From: Hyphomicrobiaceae bacterium
GTDB lineage: Bacteria; Pseudomonadota; Alphaproteobacteria; Rhizobiales; Hyphomicrobiaceae
NCBI GenBank assembly: GCA_025359005.1
Contig: JANYHP010000012.1
Coordinates: forward strand, 1-8,557
Direction: 5' to 3'
DNA: 8,557 nucleotides
Under the pieces are notes generated by a model, which made no database searches, was not told where the DNA came from, and worked only from the letters and a program-made list of their open reading frames with translations. This document shows, in pieces, positions 7,308 to 8,557 of the stretch (position 1 is its first letter; the number at the start of each line of letters is the position of its first letter). A program made the position numbers and the translations under genes.

Positions 7308-7832
7308 GTGGGATCGTCTCGACAGAAAATTGGGTGTGCCGCGCGCCGCAAGAGTGCGTCACAACTGCTCACCGCGAGGTGGGAACCCAGGTCCGCGCCG
7401 CAATACGACATCGAAACCTGGCGAGAAACCACGAGGCGAACGTGCGAGTAAGCTTCCCCCCTCGCGCCCCACACCCTGGCTATAAGCGGTGCCTTATCAC
7501 GCTCATGTTGGCCGTTCAACGGTCATAGGCAGTACGATTTGCCGCACTGACTGGTTTTGCAGGGGCCAGCGTCCGAAAGTCTAACGCCGCGTGCTCCGAT
7601 CGCGGCCACACGCACATTTGAGTTCGGCGAATGCGCGCGTGTTCCGCTCAAGATGAACCGCGTCTGACACTATGGTTCAGACAGCACTCATCACGACGGA
7701 GATAGAGACGCGCGCAATGCCTTGCGGTGACGCAAGTCGCCTGATTCACTGATCTGCCATCTTCCGCTCGCTGCAGAATGTTGTAGCGTGCACCTCCAGT
7801 CTCAAGCGTCACTCCAGAACGGTCGGCCTCCC
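7308..7832. other. 525-base divergent spacer without convincing genes
   Basis: This stretch separates atpH (leftward) from the secreted-protein gene (rightward). The open frames in it overlap each other, lack ribosome-binding sequences and show no family features, so none is called. Two hairpins are visible: GTCTGA (7662-7667) with TCAGAC (7677-7682) around nine bases, and CTTGCG (7721-7726) with CGCAAG (7731-7736) around a GTGA tetraloop of the GNRA type. A second overlapping pair, TGAACC (7654-7659) and GGTTCA (7674-7679), competes with the first. These may belong to the 5' leader of the rightward gene or be operators. No tRNA, riboswitch or CRISPR structure was recognised. Confidence 0.6.
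7480..7519 (-). promoter_or_regulatory. Weak candidate promoter/operator for the atp operon
   Basis: On the minus strand TTGAAC (7519-7514) is followed after 15 bases by GATAAG (7498-7493), then TTATAG (7485-7480). The second and third words overlap an inverted repeat ATAAG/CTTAT (7482-7486 and 7493-7497). The spacing is short for a sigma-70 promoter and the match is modest, so this is only the best candidate seen in the spacer, about 180 bases ahead of atpH. Confidence 0.2.
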
Positions 7833-8435
7833 ATGTCCAGATCACTCCGCTCCCAGCCGCGTCACCTCACATCGCTGCTGGTCCTCGCGTCCGTGCTGGC
7901 CGTCCCTCTGGCCGCGCTGTCGAGCGCTCAGGCCCAGCCTTTCGACCCGGCCCAAAAAAGCGTCCAACGGCCGCTCCAGCCAAAGCCTGCGCCGCAACCC
8001 CTGGCACGCCCGACGCCGCAGCCCCAGCCGCGGGTCGTAGCCCCCCAGCGGCCGATCATAGCGCGCCCGGCCACGCCAACACCCGATCGCCCCCGCTACG
8101 AGCCGCCACGCCGTGAAGTCCGCGGCACCGGCGAACGCCGCATAGAAAGCGGCGAACGCCGCATAGAAAGTGGCGAACGCCGCATAGAAACCGGCGAACG
8201 CCGCTGGCAAGGTGGCGAACGCCGCCGTGACTATCGCCCGGGCATCGCTGCCGGCGTCGCCGCCGTGATCATCGGGTCCACCCTGGGCTATCGCTACTAT
8301 CGCGGCCCCGACCGGGAATCTCTCTACGATCGCTGCGACCGCAATTTCCCCGACTTCGACTACGACACCGGCACCTTCATCAACGACGACGGCGACCGCC
8401 AGCTCTGCCCCTATCTGGCGCCCTACGTCGACTGA
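7833..8435 (+). CDS. Secreted Pro/Arg-rich repeat protein with BA14K-like C-terminal motif
   Basis: A 200-residue protein, function unknown. Residues 1-34 are a signal peptide: basic start (SRSLRSQPRH), hydrophobic core LTSLLVLASVLAVPLAAL, cleavage probably after SAQA. I choose the ATG at 7833 because the GTG at 7788 would put 15 polar residues before the signal; neither has a strong ribosome-binding sequence. Residues 36-98 are Pro/Gln/Arg-rich and likely disordered. Residues 100-131 are five copies of a GERR unit with a period of seven residues. A Gly/Ala-rich hydrophobic stretch (138-152, IAAGVAAVIIGSTLG) follows, possibly a membrane or glycine-zipper segment. The tail has two cysteines, C168 and C192, bracketing NFPDFDYDTGTFINDDGDRQ. 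This resembles the C-x(n)-YDP-x-TGTY-x(n)-DG-x-R-x-x-C ending of BA14K-like proteins of Brucella and relatives, though diverged. It is expected in the periplasm or envelope. Divergent from atpH and transcribed alone. Confidence 0.83.
   Translation: MSRSLRSQPRHLTSLLVLASVLAVPLAALSSAQAQPFDPAQKSVQRPLQPKPAPQPLARPTPQPQPRVVAPQRPIIARPATPTPDRPRYEPPRREVRGTGERRIESGERRIESGERRIETGERRWQGGERRRDYRPGIAAGVAAVIIGSTLGYRYYRGPDRESLYDRCDRNFPDFDYDTGTFINDDGDRQLCPYLAPYVD
8130..8225 (+). repeat. In-frame 21-base tandem repeat (GERRIES units)
   Basis: Four 21-base units start at 8130, 8151, 8172 and 8193, and a fifth partial unit at 8214. Each begins GGCGAACGCCGC. The first three are almost identical at the DNA level (ending in ATAGAAAGC, ATAGAAAGT and ATAGAAACC) and encode GERRIES, GERRIES and GERRIET; the fourth encodes GERRWQG, and the fifth begins GERR. 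The unit length is a multiple of three, so gain or loss of copies keeps the frame. Confidence 0.95.
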
Positions 8436-8481
8436 TTGCCCCCCACAACGGTGGACGCCGCGCGGCTGGACCTCGACACCG

Positions 8482-8552
8482 AGTGGCCCGTCGCGCCGAA
8501 ATCGCATCATGGCTGCGATCGAGTTCGATTTTGGCGCGACACCAGGGCCACT
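8482..8552. repeat. Long imperfect inverted repeat, possible structured RNA or terminator
   Basis: The left arm is AGTGGCCC (8482-8489) plus GTCGCGCCGAAATCG (8490-8504). The right arm is CGATTTTGGCGCGAC (8526-8540), four unpaired bases ACCA (8541-8544), then GGGCCACT (8545-8552). Arms match at 22 of 23 positions apart from the bulge, the exception being a G opposite T, which can still pair in RNA. The 21-base interior contains part of a second hairpin ATCGCA (8501-8506)/TGCGAT (8514-8519) that competes with the top of the main stem. No T run follows within the window, so it is not a standard intrinsic terminator. It lies 46 bases after the secreted-protein stop and ends five bases before the window edge, so its full extent is unknown. 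Confidence 0.75.
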
Positions 8553-8557
8553 AGAAA

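Noticed and set aside
7286..7519. 77-codon minus-strand frame upstream of atpH
   Set aside because: It overlaps the start of atpH in another frame, has no ribosome-binding sequence and no recognisable features.
8130..8225. CRISPR-like array
   Set aside because: The units are contiguous with no spacers, keep the reading frame and encode a repeated peptide, so this is a protein-coding tandem repeat.
7842..8510. 222-codon open frame on the minus strand opposite the secreted-protein gene
   Set aside because: The repeated AAFATFYA pattern is just the reverse reading of the tandem repeats. The plus-strand frame has a signal peptide, a plausible cleavage site and a cysteine motif, so it is the coding one.

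Overview
The window comes from a GC-rich alphaproteobacterium, most likely a member of the Hyphomicrobiales. Three things point there: the five F1 genes of ATP synthase in the order atpH-atpA-atpG-atpD-atpC with no F0 genes beside them (alphaproteobacteria usually keep F0 elsewhere), an Omp25/RopB-like outer-membrane barrel, and a secreted protein with a BA14K-like C-terminal motif. The genus is not determined; a Hyphomicrobium-like organism is a guess from the style of the Atp proteins.

Layout from left to right. Positions 2-661 (+) are the C-terminal part of an outer-membrane beta-barrel protein cut by the window edge, followed by a clear intrinsic terminator (692-719). Positions 793-7307 on the minus strand form one long gene set. 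Read in the direction of transcription it is atpH (delta), atpA (alpha), an inserted three-gene block, atpG (gamma), atpD (beta), an unrecognised 84-residue protein with a CPFCG motif, and atpC (epsilon). A 525-base divergent spacer (7308-7832) should carry the atp promoter. A plus-strand gene at 7833-8435 encodes a secreted Pro/Arg-rich protein with an in-frame 21-base tandem repeat. The window ends in a large inverted repeat (8482-8552).

The most notable content is the block between atpA and atpG (4270-5188). It encodes a small two-helix membrane protein that resembles DUF6232, a 71-residue acidic protein that looks like a VapX/DUF5397-type antitoxin, and a 95-residue VapD-family endoribonuclease related in fold to Cas2. 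All three are in the same direction as atp, with short gaps, and their base composition is clearly lower in GC than the flanking atp genes (hand counts of about 43-50% against about 65% in one atpA line). So a probable toxin-antitoxin pair sits inside a housekeeping operon, apparently sharing its transcript with ATP synthase.

Working together: AtpA3-AtpD3 with AtpG, AtpH and AtpC form the F1 motor on the cytoplasmic side of the membrane. The inserted genes have no known role in the complex. They are probably acquired cargo kept by position, by addiction, or by a regulatory link that remains to be tested.
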